A DNA stretch of 64,000 nt from NCBI RefSeq assembly GCF_016863195.1, contig NZ_BOOK01000030.1:62001-126000 (forward strand), written 5' to 3'. The notes under the pieces are model-generated. The model was not told the origin of the DNA. It did not search any database and saw only the letters and a list, made by a program, of their open reading frames with translations. Shown here piece by piece: positions 6,485 to 15,327 of this stretch; within the stretch, counting starts at the first letter, position 1, and every line of letters begins with the position of its first letter. A program made the position numbers and the translations under genes. Source of the stretch: Paraplanobispora takensis. GTDB taxonomy: Bacteria; Actinomycetota; Actinomycetes; Streptosporangiales; Streptosporangiaceae.

Positions 6485-9103
6485 TCAGTCGGCCATGAAC
6501 GGGCTCGCTCCGCCGTGCTGGAGGCGGTGCAGGAAGGCGAGCGCGCCCGAGAGACCCACGCCGTAGTCGGGGACGACCGCGACGCCGGTCTCATCCGGGA
6601 TGAGCAGGCGGCCCTCCCGGACGATGTACTGCAGGCACATGCACACCGCCAGATCGTCCGCCCAGCGGCGGTAGCGCCCGTCGCCGGTGAGATCGGCCAT
6701 GTCCAGCAGGAAGTGGCCGTTGCCCGCCAGCCCGTGGCAGATCGACGGCGTCATGTGCCAGCGCGTGCGATGGACGGCGACGGCCGCGAGCGCGGCCAGT
6801 TCGCCGTAGCGTCCGACGCCCGTGGCCCGCCACAGCCGCACCAGGAACAGCCCGGCCCCGGTGGCGCCGTTGCACCAGTAGGCCAGCCGGCCCGGGTCGT
6901 CGGGCGCCTGGCCCCACCAGGCGGCCCCCTCCTCGCGGACGGCCGCGGCCACCAGGGTGTCCCCCGCCAGGCGGGCCAGTTCCAGGCAGTCGGACCGGCC
7001 GGTGACCTGCGCCGCGTTCAGCAGCGCGTAACCGACGCCCGCGCTGCCGTGCGCGAAGCCGTAGTGCGTCGCACCGGCGAAGTGGGAGTCGAGCTCCGCC
7101 GGCACCGGCCAGAACACGCCGTCGTCCCGCCGCGAGGCCGCGGCGACCAGCCCGTCGGCGCACCGGTCGATCCGGTCCAGCAGTTCCGGCCGCCCGCCGT
7201 CCCGCCACAGCCGCACGTGGGCCAGGGTGCTGCCGGCCACGCCGTGGCACACGTCGGAGATGGGCCAGGCCACGGGCAGGCCCATGGCCAGCCCGGCCGC
7301 CCGGCCGGCCAGTTCGGCGTCGTCGAGGGCCCGCGCCGCCTCGTGCAACGCCCAGACGGTGCCCGAGCGCCCGAACTGCAGGCCGGGCAGCGTGACCGGC
7401 TCCTCGGCCGCGCGCCGCTCCATCCATCCGCAGGCCGTACGAAGGGGCCCGGCCAGGGCGGGATCGTTCGCCGTGAGGCGGGCGAGCACGGCGGCCACCC
7501 CCGCGGCGCCGTGCTGGACGTTGCACGGGTCGGTGCCCTGGCCGAAGCGGCCGGACGGCCACAGGCGCCCGGGGTCGTCGGGCCTCATCTGCGCCAGCAG
7601 GTAGGCGGTGCCGTCGGCCAGGAGCCGCCCGGGGTCGGTGGCGGACCGCCGGGAGGGCGGCGCCGTCCCGGGGCGGCGCACGAACGCCCCGGCCCGCCCG
7701 GCCGTCCAGCGCCGCCCGGGGTCGCCGTCCATCAGGCCGGAGATCAGCGGGGCCAGGCGCCGGGCGGCCTCCCCGTGCTCGGCGGCCAGGGCAGTCCAGT
7801 CCTCCAGGACGTCCCCGGCCGGGCGGCCGTACGTCTCGTCCTCGGGGAGCACGGGCTTGCGCCCGGTGGCGACGAGGAAGACCAGCGCGCCCAGCCCGTA
7901 GCAGTCCGCCTCGGGGGTGGCGGCCACCGGGCCGGGACCCCCGAGGCACTCGGGGGCGATGTAACCGGGGGTGCCGACCACCTCGACGACCCGCCCGGCG
8001 GGGACCGCGAACTCCAGGTCGACGAGCCGGACCCGGCCCTCGTCGGACACCATCACGTTCCCCGGGGAGATGTCACGCAGCACCAGCCCGGCGTCGTGGA
8101 CGGCCGACACCAGCCGGATCAGGCCGCCTGCCAGCGCGCGGGCCATCGGCCAGGGCGGGCCGGGCTCGCTGCCGGGCCGCTCGCCGACCCAGCGCTCCAG
8201 CGAGCGGCCGGACACCAGCTCCTCCACCAGGAACAGGTGCCCCTCCTGCTCGAACAGGTCGATCCTGCCCGGCACGACGCCCAGGGGCGCCAGCCGGTCC
8301 AGGGCGGTCGCCTCGTCGCGGAGCCGGTCGCGGATGTCCGTCCCGTCGGCGCTCGCCTCCAGGTACGGCCGGGCCTGCTTGATGATCACCTCCCGGCCGG
8401 TGCGGGTGTCGGTCCCCCGGAAGACACCGCCCTTGGTGGTGTGGCGGTAGGCCACGCGCGCCAGGTACCGCCCCTTGAGCAGCACCTCGGGGGGCCGCTC
8501 CGGCCGGGGCTCGGGAGCCACGTAGCCGGGGAAGGGAGGCGGGGCCCACCGCGGCGCGCTGAACCAGGCGTTGCGCCGGTCCTCGACGGGGGAACCGGCG
8601 GGGTCGACGAGCAGGTACCTGTAGTCCCCGTCCACGGTGAGCTCGCGACGGCCGTGGAAGACGCCGTAGCGGTAGTGGACCAGGCTTCCCGGCCGGTAGG
8701 GGCGGTCGGAGAGGATCTCCGGCCCCTGCAGGCCGAGGGTGGCACGGTCCAACTCCGCGGCGAGCTCGCGGAAGTGGTCGTCGTCGTCGGGGTAGGCCGT
8801 GATGAACTTGCCCGCCCCGCCCCGGTCGAACATGCGCGAGCCGAGCAGGTCGACGTGCTCGGGCGTGCGGGCGAACTTGAACGCGCAGCCCCGGCCGGCC
8901 AGCACGTCCGCGCTCCGGTCCAGGACGGCGGGCGCCGAGCCGCCGGTGGCCGACACGTGCAGCTTCCAGCCCTGGTCGCGGGCGCCGTGGCCGTCGGGGG
9001 TGACGAAGCACCAGAACTCGTCCGTCCTGATGTCCCAGGTCCGGGCCCCGTCCGCGCGGGACAGGGCCGCGCGGACGATGTCGATCAGCGGTGAGCCGTC
9101 CAT
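6485..9103 (-). CDS. lanL: Class IV-type lanthipeptide synthetase (LanL): lyase-kinase-cyclase
   Basis: The 872-residue protein has the three-domain layout of class III/IV synthetases. Residues about 1-190 form the phospho-Ser/Thr lyase part (GWKLHVSAT, GKFITAYPDDDDHF, SDRPYRPGSLVHYRYG). About 200-470 is a Ser/Thr kinase domain with LVLRDISPGNVM near 341 and LVDLEFA near 362. About 480-872 is a LanC-like cyclase. The cyclase keeps the zinc-site signatures AHGSAG (near 684), WCNGATG (near 742) and ICHGLAG (near 788). Those zinc ligands mark class IV (LanL) rather than zinc-free class III LanKC. It phosphorylates, eliminates and cyclises the downstream precursor. Confidence 0.9.
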   Translation of the reverse strand: MDGSPLIDIVRAALSRADGARTWDIRTDEFWCFVTPDGHGARDQGWKLHVSATGGSAPAVLDRSADVLAGRGCAFKFARTPEHVDLLGSRMFDRGGAGKFITAYPDDDDHFRELAAELDRATLGLQGPEILSDRPYRPGSLVHYRYGVFHGRRELTVDGDYRYLLVDPAGSPVEDRRNAWFSAPRWAPPPFPGYVAPEPRPERPPEVLLKGRYLARVAYRHTTKGGVFRGTDTRTGREVIIKQARPYLEASADGTDIRDRLRDEATALDRLAPLGVVPGRIDLFEQEGHLFLVEELVSGRSLERWVGERPGSEPGPPWPMARALAGGLIRLVSAVHDAGLVLRDISPGNVMVSDEGRVRLVDLEFAVPAGRVVEVVGTPGYIAPECLGGPGPVAATPEADCYGLGALVFLVATGRKPVLPEDETYGRPAGDVLEDWTALAAEHGEAARRLAPLISGLMDGDPGRRWTAGRAGAFVRRPGTAPPSRRSATDPGRLLADGTAYLLAQMRPDDPGRLWPSGRFGQGTDPCNVQHGAAGVAAVLARLTANDPALAGPLRTACGWMERRAAEEPVTLPGLQFGRSGTVWALHEAARALDDAELAGRAAGLAMGLPVAWPISDVCHGVAGSTLAHVRLWRDGGRPELLDRIDRCADGLVAAASRRDDGVFWPVPAELDSHFAGATHYGFAHGSAGVGYALLNAAQVTGRSDCLELARLAGDTLVAAAVREEGAAWWGQAPDDPGRLAYWCNGATGAGLFLVRLWRATGVGRYGELAALAAVAVHRTRWHMTPSICHGLAGNGHFLLDMADLTGDGRYRRWADDLAVCMCLQYIVREGRLLIPDETGVAVVPDYGVGLSGALAFLHRLQHGGASPFMAD

Positions 9104-9214
9104 GCGCAGACGATGGCGGGGCGCCAGGACGCCGACTACGTATTTTTATGGATAGACGGATCGGTTATCCCGGGTTGCCCCCGCGAGCGCGATGCCCTCG
9201 GCAGCGGGTCGTCC

Positions 9215-10771
9215 TCAGAACCTCTTCGAGCGCCTCAGCGCGGGCGGACGCCCGTCGGGGTCCACCGCCATGCGGTACATCGGCAGGGCCAGCGTCCGGC
9301 GCAGCCGGCCCAGCTCCGGAGTCGGGTGCGGGCGCAGCCGTCCGGGCGGGCGCGGGCCCGCGCGACCGCTGTGGTGCCAGGCCTCCAGCTCCGCCGCGGC
9401 CCTGGCGAACTCCTCGAAGGCGATCTTGGGATCGCACAGGTCGTCCACGTCGGACGGTTCGCGGTCCAGGTGCTCGGCCGCCAGCGCCAGGCGCAGTTCC
9501 CGGGGGAAGCGGCCGGCCCCGCCGGGCGGGCGCGGGTCGGGCTCCTCGTCGATCACCGCGCAGCTCAGCTCCGAGTCGTAGGTCCACGACCGCAGGTTGA
9601 CGTTGTCCGAGCCGATCGTGGCCCACACGTCGTCGACCACGCACACCTTGGCGTGCACGTACACCGGCGTGTTCTCGTGGTTCTCGATGTCGTAGACCGC
9701 GACCCGGTCCCCGCCGGCCCTCTGCAGCCTGGCCAGCGCGTCGGCCCTGCCGATCAGGCTGGCCGGCCCGGCGAGCCAGCCGTCCTGGTCGGGGTGGCGG
9801 GGCACGACGATGATCATGCGCAGCTCCGGCTCGCGCTCCAGGGCCTCGGCGAACGGCTCGATCACCTCGGTGGACCACAGGTACTGGTCCTCCAGATAGA
9901 CGAGCGAGCTCGCCGCCCGCAGCACCTTCTGGTAGGCCCTGGCCACGCTCCGCTCCCCCTGCGGCGCGAACGGGTACGCGCTGCGCCGGTAGGGATAGGT
10001 CCGCAGCAGCTGTACGGCGTGCGTCCCCACAGGCTCGGGGGGCGGTCCCGGGTCCGGCAGCGGCGGCACGTCGTCCATCCGCTCGAAGTGGTCGCGCAGG
10101 CGCTTGATCGGGTGGCGGGTCTCCGGGGCGGGGTCCTCCCAGCGCTCGCAGAAGACCTTCTCCACCTCGGCCACGGCCGGGCCCTTGATCATCGCCTGGA
10201 CGTCGTGCCAGGGCGGCCGGTCGCCGTAGACCCCGGGCATGGCCACGGCCTGCGGGTCTCCCCGGTGCCGGGCGTCGTCCCGGCGGCTGTGGCACAGGTC
10301 GATCCCCCCGAGGAAGGCCACGTCCAGGGAGGCGTCCTCGTCGTGGCGCATGATGACGAACTTCTGGTGGTGCGACCCGCCGGGCCGTACCCGGGTGTCG
10401 AGCAGGCACTGACCGCCGGCGGCCTCGATCTTCTCGCCGAGGTGCCTGTTCTCCTCGGAGCTGAAGCGCAGCCAGTCCAGGTGCGATCGCCAGATCAGCC
10501 CCCTGACCAGCGCTCCCCTGCCCGCCGCCCGGGCCATCGCCTCGGCGATCGCGGGACCTCCGTCGGCGAGCCGCTCGTCGGGGTCGCCGCGCCAGTCGGC
10601 GAACAGCAGCAGGTCGTCCTTGCCGAGCCCGTCGATGCAGGCCGCGAGCTCGGCGAAATAGGCGGCACCGTGGATGAGCGGGCGCACCAGGTTGCCCGTC
10701 GACCAGGCGTCGAGCTTGGTCGCGGGGTTGCCCCGCTCCTCGTCGGTGAGGAACCAGTCCTCAAGCTTCAC
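9215..10771 (-). CDS. Phospholipase D-like protein with two HKD motifs
   Basis: The 518-residue soluble protein has two HKD catalytic motifs: HHQKFVIMRHDED (H135, K137, D144) and VHAKVCVVDDVWATIGSDN (H373, K375, D380). These define an active PLD-superfamily enzyme that hydrolyses or transfers phosphatidyl groups. No signal peptide is seen, so it is probably cytoplasmic or peripheral. The C-terminal 80 residues are Arg/Pro-rich. It lies 111 bp behind the LanL start on the same strand, but a functional link to the lanthipeptide locus is not evident. PLD-type phosphodiesterase or cardiolipin synthase-like activity are both possible. Confidence 0.85.
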   Translation of the reverse strand: MKLEDWFLTDEERGNPATKLDAWSTGNLVRPLIHGAAYFAELAACIDGLGKDDLLLFADWRGDPDERLADGGPAIAEAMARAAGRGALVRGLIWRSHLDWLRFSSEENRHLGEKIEAAGGQCLLDTRVRPGGSHHQKFVIMRHDEDASLDVAFLGGIDLCHSRRDDARHRGDPQAVAMPGVYGDRPPWHDVQAMIKGPAVAEVEKVFCERWEDPAPETRHPIKRLRDHFERMDDVPPLPDPGPPPEPVGTHAVQLLRTYPYRRSAYPFAPQGERSVARAYQKVLRAASSLVYLEDQYLWSTEVIEPFAEALEREPELRMIIVVPRHPDQDGWLAGPASLIGRADALARLQRAGGDRVAVYDIENHENTPVYVHAKVCVVDDVWATIGSDNVNLRSWTYDSELSCAVIDEEPDPRPPGGAGRFPRELRLALAAEHLDREPSDVDDLCDPKIAFEEFARAAAELEAWHHSGRAGPRPPGRLRPHPTPELGRLRRTLALPMYRMAVDPDGRPPALRRSKRF

Positions 10772-10983
10772 GTGCCTGTGCTACCCGGTCACCGCGCCGG
10801 CATTCCCCCGCGGGGTCCGCTGACAGGAAACTGGCGCCGCCCGGCAGCTTGCGGCCAGCGTCCGCACTGCTCTCCCGGCCGTCCGGAGCGGAGCATTGCC
10901 ATGAGAGAACCGACCGGCTCACCGCACGATCCGTCGCCGAGCAGGCGATCAGGTCGTGGGAGCGACCACAGAAAGCAGCGGAC

Positions 10984-12099
10984 ATGGCGATCCACGACAT
11001 CCAGCAGATCTCCGGGCGAGCCGGTTGCGGGGCCGCGGGCCCCGAACTCCCCCACGGCGCACGGCCCCGGACCCGTCCCACCGCTCCGGCCGGCGCAGAT
11101 CCCGCATCGCGACCGGCCCGTCGCGACGACGTGGCGCTGCGACCGGTCCACCACGGCACCCGGCCCGACGAAGACCCGGGGCCGCGACCGGATCGCCGCG
11201 ATGCCGGGGGCGGTCCGGCGATCCGCCGTGTCTCGGTGATCGGCTGCGGCCTGATCGGCACCTCGGTGGCGCTCGCGCTGCGGCGCCTGGGCGTGCAGGT
11301 GACACTGGCCGACCACGACCCGCGGTCGCTGCTGCAGGCGGTGCGCATGGGGGCGGGCGTCGCGCTGCCCGCCGAGGCGCCCCCCGCCGACGTGGTGGTC
11401 GTCGCCACCCCGCCCTCGACGGTCGCCGCCACGCTGCGCGAGGCCCAGGCCCGCGGGCTGGGCGCCGTCTACACCGACGTCGCCAGCACGAAGGCCCGCA
11501 TCCTCGGGGAGGCCGCGCTCGCCGGGTGCGACCTGAGGAGCTACGTGCCGGGGCACCCGATGGCCGGGCGCGAGCTGTCGGGCCCGGGCGCCGCCCGCGC
11601 GGACCTGTTCACCGACCGGCGCTGGGCCCTGTGCCCGCACCCGCAGGCCTCGCCGCACGCGATGCGGGCCGTGGGCGAGCTGGTCGCGGCCTGCGGGGCG
11701 CGGGCCGTACTGATCGGGCCGCAGGAGCACGACCGGGCCGCCGCCGCGGTCTCGCACGCGCCGTACGTGGTCTCGGCGGCGCTGGCGGCCAGGTTCGCCG
11801 ACGCCGACCGGTCGGCGCTGTCGCTGGCGGGCACGGGGCTGTGGGACGTGACCCGGGTCGCGGGCAGCCCCGCCGGTCTGTGGTGCGACATCCTCGGGCA
11901 GAACGCGGAGCCGGTCGCCGAGCACCTGGAGGCGGTGGCGCGCGACCTGGCCGCCGTCGCCTCCGCGCTGCGGGCTCCGGGCGGTACGGCCTCCGGCGCG
12001 GTGGCCGAGCTGCTGGGCCGGGGCAACCGGGGCCGCGAGCTCATCGTCGGCGCCTACCCGGCGGTCACGGAGCCGGCGCAGGAGAGCGCCGCGGCCTGA
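10984..12099 (+). CDS. tyrA: Prephenate dehydrogenase (start uncertain)
   Basis: From residue about 83 the protein is a typical prephenate/arogenate dehydrogenase: the NAD site VSVIGCGLIGTSVALALRR, ADHDPRSLLQAVRMG, YTDVASTKARIL and GHPMAGRELSGPGAARADLF. It oxidatively decarboxylates prephenate toward tyrosine. The catalytic domain begins only about codon 83 from the ATG at 10984. No start codon lies nearer than a GTG at 11131, and neither has a convincing ribosome-binding site, so the N-terminus is unresolved. There is no C-terminal ACT domain, so tyrosine feedback may be weak. It borders the biosynthetic cluster and could supply an aromatic precursor, or be housekeeping. Confidence 0.82.
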   Translation: MAIHDIQQISGRAGCGAAGPELPHGARPRTRPTAPAGADPASRPARRDDVALRPVHHGTRPDEDPGPRPDRRDAGGGPAIRRVSVIGCGLIGTSVALALRRLGVQVTLADHDPRSLLQAVRMGAGVALPAEAPPADVVVVATPPSTVAATLREAQARGLGAVYTDVASTKARILGEAALAGCDLRSYVPGHPMAGRELSGPGAARADLFTDRRWALCPHPQASPHAMRAVGELVAACGARAVLIGPQEHDRAAAAVSHAPYVVSAALAARFADADRSALSLAGTGLWDVTRVAGSPAGLWCDILGQNAEPVAEHLEAVARDLAAVASALRAPGGTASGAVAELLGRGNRGRELIVGAYPAVTEPAQESAAA

Positions 12100-12110
12100 G
12101 GGCCGGGGCG

Positions 12111-12180
12111 GGAGAGCTGGGGAAGGAGAGCTGGGGAAGGAGAGCTGGGGAAGGAGAGCTGGGGAAGGAGAGCTGGGGAA
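12111..12180. repeat. Five perfect tandem copies of a 14-bp unit
   Basis: GGAGAGCTGGGGAA is repeated five times without change (12111-12180), starting 12 bp after the tyrA stop. A related purine-rich stretch continues to about 12260. The unit is not a multiple of three and the stretch is non-coding. The 12100-12399 gap otherwise holds only the terminator hairpin at 12262-12305. Confidence 0.9.
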
Positions 12181-12261
12181 GGAGGACCGGGAGAAGGGAG
12201 AAAGGAGCACCGGGGAGGGAGGACCGTGGAAAGGACGGCCGGGGGAAAGTCGGCCGGGGAA

Positions 12262-12305
12262 AAGGACGCTCCGCGACCCGTCATACGGGCCGCGGAGCCT
12301 TTCCA
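12262..12305. terminator. Bidirectional terminator between tyrA and the flavin monooxygenase gene
   Basis: GCTCCGCGACCCG and CGGGCCGCGGAGC form a 13-bp stem around a 5-nt loop (12268-12298), with one A-C mismatch on the plus strand that becomes a G-U pair on the minus strand. It is flanked by AAAGG and CCTTT, which lengthen the stem and give a short T-run. It separates convergent genes. Confidence 0.7.
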
Positions 12306-12399
12306 ACCGGCGGGGAGGCGCGGGGTTGGGAGATTCGGTGTCCTCAAGCGGTTCGGGTGTCCTCGAAAGGGCCGGACGTCCCCGGCGGTTCCGGACGCC

Positions 12400-13581
12400 T
12401 CAGATGTAGAGCGTGTTGGGCGGCAGGCCGCACAGGACCCTGCCGTACAGTTCCGTGTTCGTGTTGGGGTGCATGAGGGCGTGCAGGTTCATGCTCTGGA
12501 TGTCGCGCAGGATCCGCTGGATCGGCACGTCGGCGTAGATCGAGGACCCGCCGCTCGCCGTGGCGAGGATGTCGGCGGCCTCCTTGGCCAGCTTGCAGGC
12601 CGCGCCCATGTCGGCGCGCACCCTGGCGCGCTCCTCCAGGCTCCACTGCTCGCCCAGCTCGCTCTTGCGGTCGACCGTGTCCGCCAGGCGCCCGGCGTGG
12701 AACTGCGCCTGGTCGATCTTCAAGGTGGCCTCGGCGACCTGCAGGTGCGTCAGCGGCGCCTCGCTCTGGCTCTCGTAGCTGGTGTAGGTGATCTTGCGTC
12801 CGGGCAGCCGCTGCAGGAACGCCGTCCTGGCGGCCTTGGCCAGTCCCACGGCGGTGCCGACCGAGGAGGCCGAGGCCACCGGGAGCAGGGGCGCCCGGTA
12901 GATCGGCGTGCCGGCGTTCAGCCGGGAGGCGTACTGCTCCTGGAGCACCGCGGGCAGCGGCAGGACGCGCTCGGCCGGGACGAACACGTCCTGGGCGACG
13001 GTGCTGACGCTGCCGGTGCCCCGCAGGCCCGTGGTGTTCCAGTCGTCGATGATCTGCAGGTCCGACATCGGGACCAGCGCCATGATCGGCATGGGTTGCT
13101 GGTCCGGCCCCACCTGGATCGCCACGATCTCCTGCCAGTGGCTGTGCCAGGCGCCGCTGACGAACCCCCACTTGCCGTTGACCACCACGCCGCCCTCGAC
13201 CGGGGCGGCCATGGCGGTGGGGCTCAGGGTGCCGCACACCCGCACGTCCGGCGTCGAGAACACCTCGTCCTGCACCTCGTCGGGGAACAGGCACGCCATC
13301 CACGTGGGGATCCAGTAGACCGCCGCCGTCCACGCGGCCGACCCGTCGGCCTGGCCGAGCTCCGCGGCCACCTCCACCAGGGTGCGCGTGTCGCACTCGT
13401 ACCCGCCGTACCGGGCCGGGACCCTCAGCTTGAAGACGCCGGCGTCGGCCAGGGCCTCGATGGACTCGTCGTGGATGCGCCGGTTCTCCTCCGCCCAGGC
13501 CGCGTTCCGCTGCAGGACCGGCGCGAGCCCGGCGGCCCGCCGCAGAAGCTCTTCCCGCGCCGGGACCTCGGTCGTCAACAT
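12400..13581 (-). CDS. Group D flavin monooxygenase (acyl-CoA dehydrogenase fold)
   Basis: The 393-residue protein has the acyl-CoA dehydrogenase fold but belongs to the HsaA-like oxygenase branch: FKLRVPARYGGYECD, EVFSTPDVRVCGTLSPTAMA, GKWGFVSGAWHSHW, and C-terminal HPNTNTELYGRVLCGLPPNTLYI. The usual catalytic Glu of dehydrogenases is not evident. Relatives use reduced flavin from a partner reductase to hydroxylate aromatic or carrier-bound substrates, or to oxidise amino sugars. The start at 13581 sits 5 bp behind AGGAGG; an ATG three bases earlier is the alternative. It lies 84 bp downstream of the carrier-protein gene on the same strand, so its substrate could be carrier-bound. Confidence 0.78.
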   Translation of the reverse strand: MLTTEVPAREELLRRAAGLAPVLQRNAAWAEENRRIHDESIEALADAGVFKLRVPARYGGYECDTRTLVEVAAELGQADGSAAWTAAVYWIPTWMACLFPDEVQDEVFSTPDVRVCGTLSPTAMAAPVEGGVVVNGKWGFVSGAWHSHWQEIVAIQVGPDQQPMPIMALVPMSDLQIIDDWNTTGLRGTGSVSTVAQDVFVPAERVLPLPAVLQEQYASRLNAGTPIYRAPLLPVASASSVGTAVGLAKAARTAFLQRLPGRKITYTSYESQSEAPLTHLQVAEATLKIDQAQFHAGRLADTVDRKSELGEQWSLEERARVRADMGAACKLAKEAADILATASGGSSIYADVPIQRILRDIQSMNLHALMHPNTNTELYGRVLCGLPPNTLYI

Positions 13582-13665
13582 CATTTCCTCCTAGTCGTCG
13601 TCGGACGAGACGCTGAAGCCGCACGCCCGGCTCTCCGGCCCGCGAAGCACGCGCATCGCAACCGT

Positions 13666-13941
13666 TCAGGCCGCGCTGGAGACCCGCCCCTGCTCCGCGA
13701 CCGTGGTGATCAGGGCGGGCAGGTCCGGGTCGTTCTCGAAGATGTCACCCACCTCGATCGAGATGCCGCACTCCTCCTCGATCCGCGAGACCAGGCGGAC
13801 CGCGGAGATCGACTCGCCTTCCAGGTCGAAGAAGGTGGCGTCCTCCATTCCGTCCGGCACGTCCAGAACGTGCCGCCAGATTTCACCGACTTTCTCCTGT
13901 ATGAAGGAGAAAGTGAGTTCGCTGGGACGATTTCCATTCAT
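13666..13941 (-). CDS. Free-standing acyl/peptidyl carrier protein
   Basis: The 91-residue acidic protein has a phosphopantetheine attachment site in FFDLEGESISAVRLVSRIEEE: the serine of GESIS corresponds to the DSL serine, followed by the conserved leucine spacing. The four-helix pattern and length match discrete carrier proteins of the NRPS type. A strong GGGAGG site precedes the ATG. It heads a minus-strand pair with the flavin monooxygenase gene, and a half-site of the cluster-wide regulatory element lies 110 bp upstream. It probably holds an intermediate during oxidation or amide formation. Confidence 0.86.
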   Translation of the reverse strand: MNGNRPSELTFSFIQEKVGEIWRHVLDVPDGMEDATFFDLEGESISAVRLVSRIEEECGISIEVGDIFENDPDLPALITTVAEQGRVSSAA

Positions 13942-14050
13942 CCGCTGTCCTCCCTTGCCGGATAAACGTGACCCATGGCGTGCAGGTCATGGCGGGACGG
14001 CCTTAATGCCGGTTCCTGCTGATATATCGTCACAATTGAAAGGGCTGGGC

Positions 14051-14066
14051 ACATCTCTGAAATTGC
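14051..14066 (-). promoter_or_regulatory. Cluster regulatory half-site before the carrier-protein gene
   Basis: Read on the minus strand this is GCAATTTCAGAGATGT, a full match to GCAAT-N4-GAGATGY. It lies 110 bp upstream of the carrier-protein start, with GATATA 22 bp further on as a possible -10. It is unpaired. Confidence 0.65.
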
Positions 14067-14085
14067 GCGGCGGTTGCCGGGGCGC

Positions 14086-15069
14086 TCAGCCCGTGTACGC
14101 CCTCGGGCCGCTCAGGGCGACCGGGGCCGCCGAAGGCACCGGGAAACCCGCGGGCACGGGGGCGGCGAAGGGGACCGGCGCCGCGGAGGCCGCCGGCGGA
14201 GAGGCGGGGACGGCCGCGGGCGCGGCCCGGTCCGGGGGCGGGAACGGCAGCGGCCCGCCCGCCAGGGCCCGGAACATGGCGGCCTCGACGTCCACACCGG
14301 TGGCGGCCTCGATGAGCGACAGGACGCGTTCCTCGGCCTGCCGTGTCTGCGCCTCGACCACCATCGGCCCGGCGTCGCCCAGGACCACCTCGGTGCGGGT
14401 GGGCCCGAACCGGTACCCGGTGGCGTCCAGGAAGGCGGTCACGAGCTTGACCATCTTCGTACGGGTGGAGGCGGGCAGCCACGCGGGATACACCTCGGGA
14501 CCGCCCGGCTCGCCCGGCCGGGCCGGGTCCGCCTCCGGGCCCGTCCTGCCGCCCAGGTCGCCCGTCTCCGGCAGGCGGAACGGGGAGATCACGGCCTTGG
14601 GCCGGATGTCCACCACGTGATGGCGCCCGTCCACCGTGAGCGTCTGCACGGTGAACACCGGGCCGCGCATGAACTCCTCGACCGAGGTGACGAAGGGCAG
14701 GCCGGCCTCGCTCAGCAGCCGCCGCATCCGCCGCCTGTCGTTGATCAGGAGCAGGCACCCGGGCGGGTGCGGTGACATGCCCAGGACCCGCGCCTCCTCG
14801 CACACCGCCAGCTGCGTGTCGTGCCATCCCAGGTGGAGGATGTGCGCCACGTCCCTGCGCACGGCGGTCGTGAACACCAGCGTGCGCAGGGCGGCCACGT
14901 CGGCGAAGTCGGTGAGCACCAGCTGCTCGGCGTCGCGGGCCACGTCCTCGAGGTGATCGCGGCCCCTGAGGGCCGGATCCCAGATCGCGTAGACCCGCAG
15001 GCCCTCTGCCACGGCCTTGCGGACGTGCCGCCGGTCCGGCATGACCATGAGGATCCTGTCGTTCCGCAT
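14086..15069 (-). CDS. ATP-grasp-like protein with Pro/Ala tail
   Basis: The 327-residue protein resembles small ATP-grasp ligases found beside discrete carrier proteins. It has LLLINDRRRMRRLLSEAGLPFV (the start of the ATP-grasp region), DGRHHVVDIRPKAV, and TRTEVVLGDAGPMVVEAQTRQAEERVLSLIEAATGVDVE, the metal- and ATP-binding strand with E and Q in place of the usual E-N pair. The central glycine loop is hard to find, so the fold may be reduced. The last 50 residues are Pro/Ala/Val low-complexity. The start at 15069 has GGAGG six bases upstream; the longer frame reaches into the regulatory element. Amide formation is plausible but unproven. Confidence 0.62.
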   Translation of the reverse strand: MRNDRILMVMPDRRHVRKAVAEGLRVYAIWDPALRGRDHLEDVARDAEQLVLTDFADVAALRTLVFTTAVRRDVAHILHLGWHDTQLAVCEEARVLGMSPHPPGCLLLINDRRRMRRLLSEAGLPFVTSVEEFMRGPVFTVQTLTVDGRHHVVDIRPKAVISPFRLPETGDLGGRTGPEADPARPGEPGGPEVYPAWLPASTRTKMVKLVTAFLDATGYRFGPTRTEVVLGDAGPMVVEAQTRQAEERVLSLIEAATGVDVEAAMFRALAGGPLPFPPPDRAAPAAVPASPPAASAAPVPFAAPVPAGFPVPSAAPVALSGPRAYTG

Positions 15070-15142
15070 CACGGGCCTCCATTCGTCGGCGATCTTCTTC
15101 GAGACGGCCTGGTATCCATCGTCCTTCGGGGGCTTATGCGGC

Positions 15143-15203
15143 ACATCTCCCGGATTGCGTGCCTGTCACGGCCCGGGAGCGGGCACCGCACGCCGAGAGA
15201 TGC
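15143..15203. promoter_or_regulatory. Paired cluster regulatory half-sites, divergent promoter
   Basis: The minus-strand half-site at 15143-15158 reads GCAATCCGGGAGATGT toward the ATP-grasp gene. The plus-strand half-site at 15188-15203 reads GCACGCCGAGAGATGC toward the SgcJ-like gene. They are 29 bp apart and point away from each other. Distances to the start codons are 74 and 125 bp. Confidence 0.72.
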
Positions 15204-15327
15204 GCCGCGGCGTGCGCAGCGAACACCATGCGAAGGTGAGGGCCGGTGGCCGGGCCCCGTCCCGGCGTCCGCGCCGGTCGGTTCCCTCCCCCTTCCCCGT
15301 CCCAGCCGCTGAGTGAAGGAACGAACC

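Noticed and set aside
6485-9103. Class III LanKC assignment
   Set aside because: The WCNG and CHG zinc-ligand motifs of the cyclase domain are retained, which is typical of class IV LanL rather than zinc-free LanKC.
10772-10983. Small gene between the phospholipase D-like and tyrA genes
   Set aside because: Frames exist in several phases, but none has a ribosome-binding site or typical codon use. The stretch is probably a divergent promoter region.
12111-12180. CRISPR-like array
   Set aside because: Units are 14 bp, directly adjacent and without spacers.
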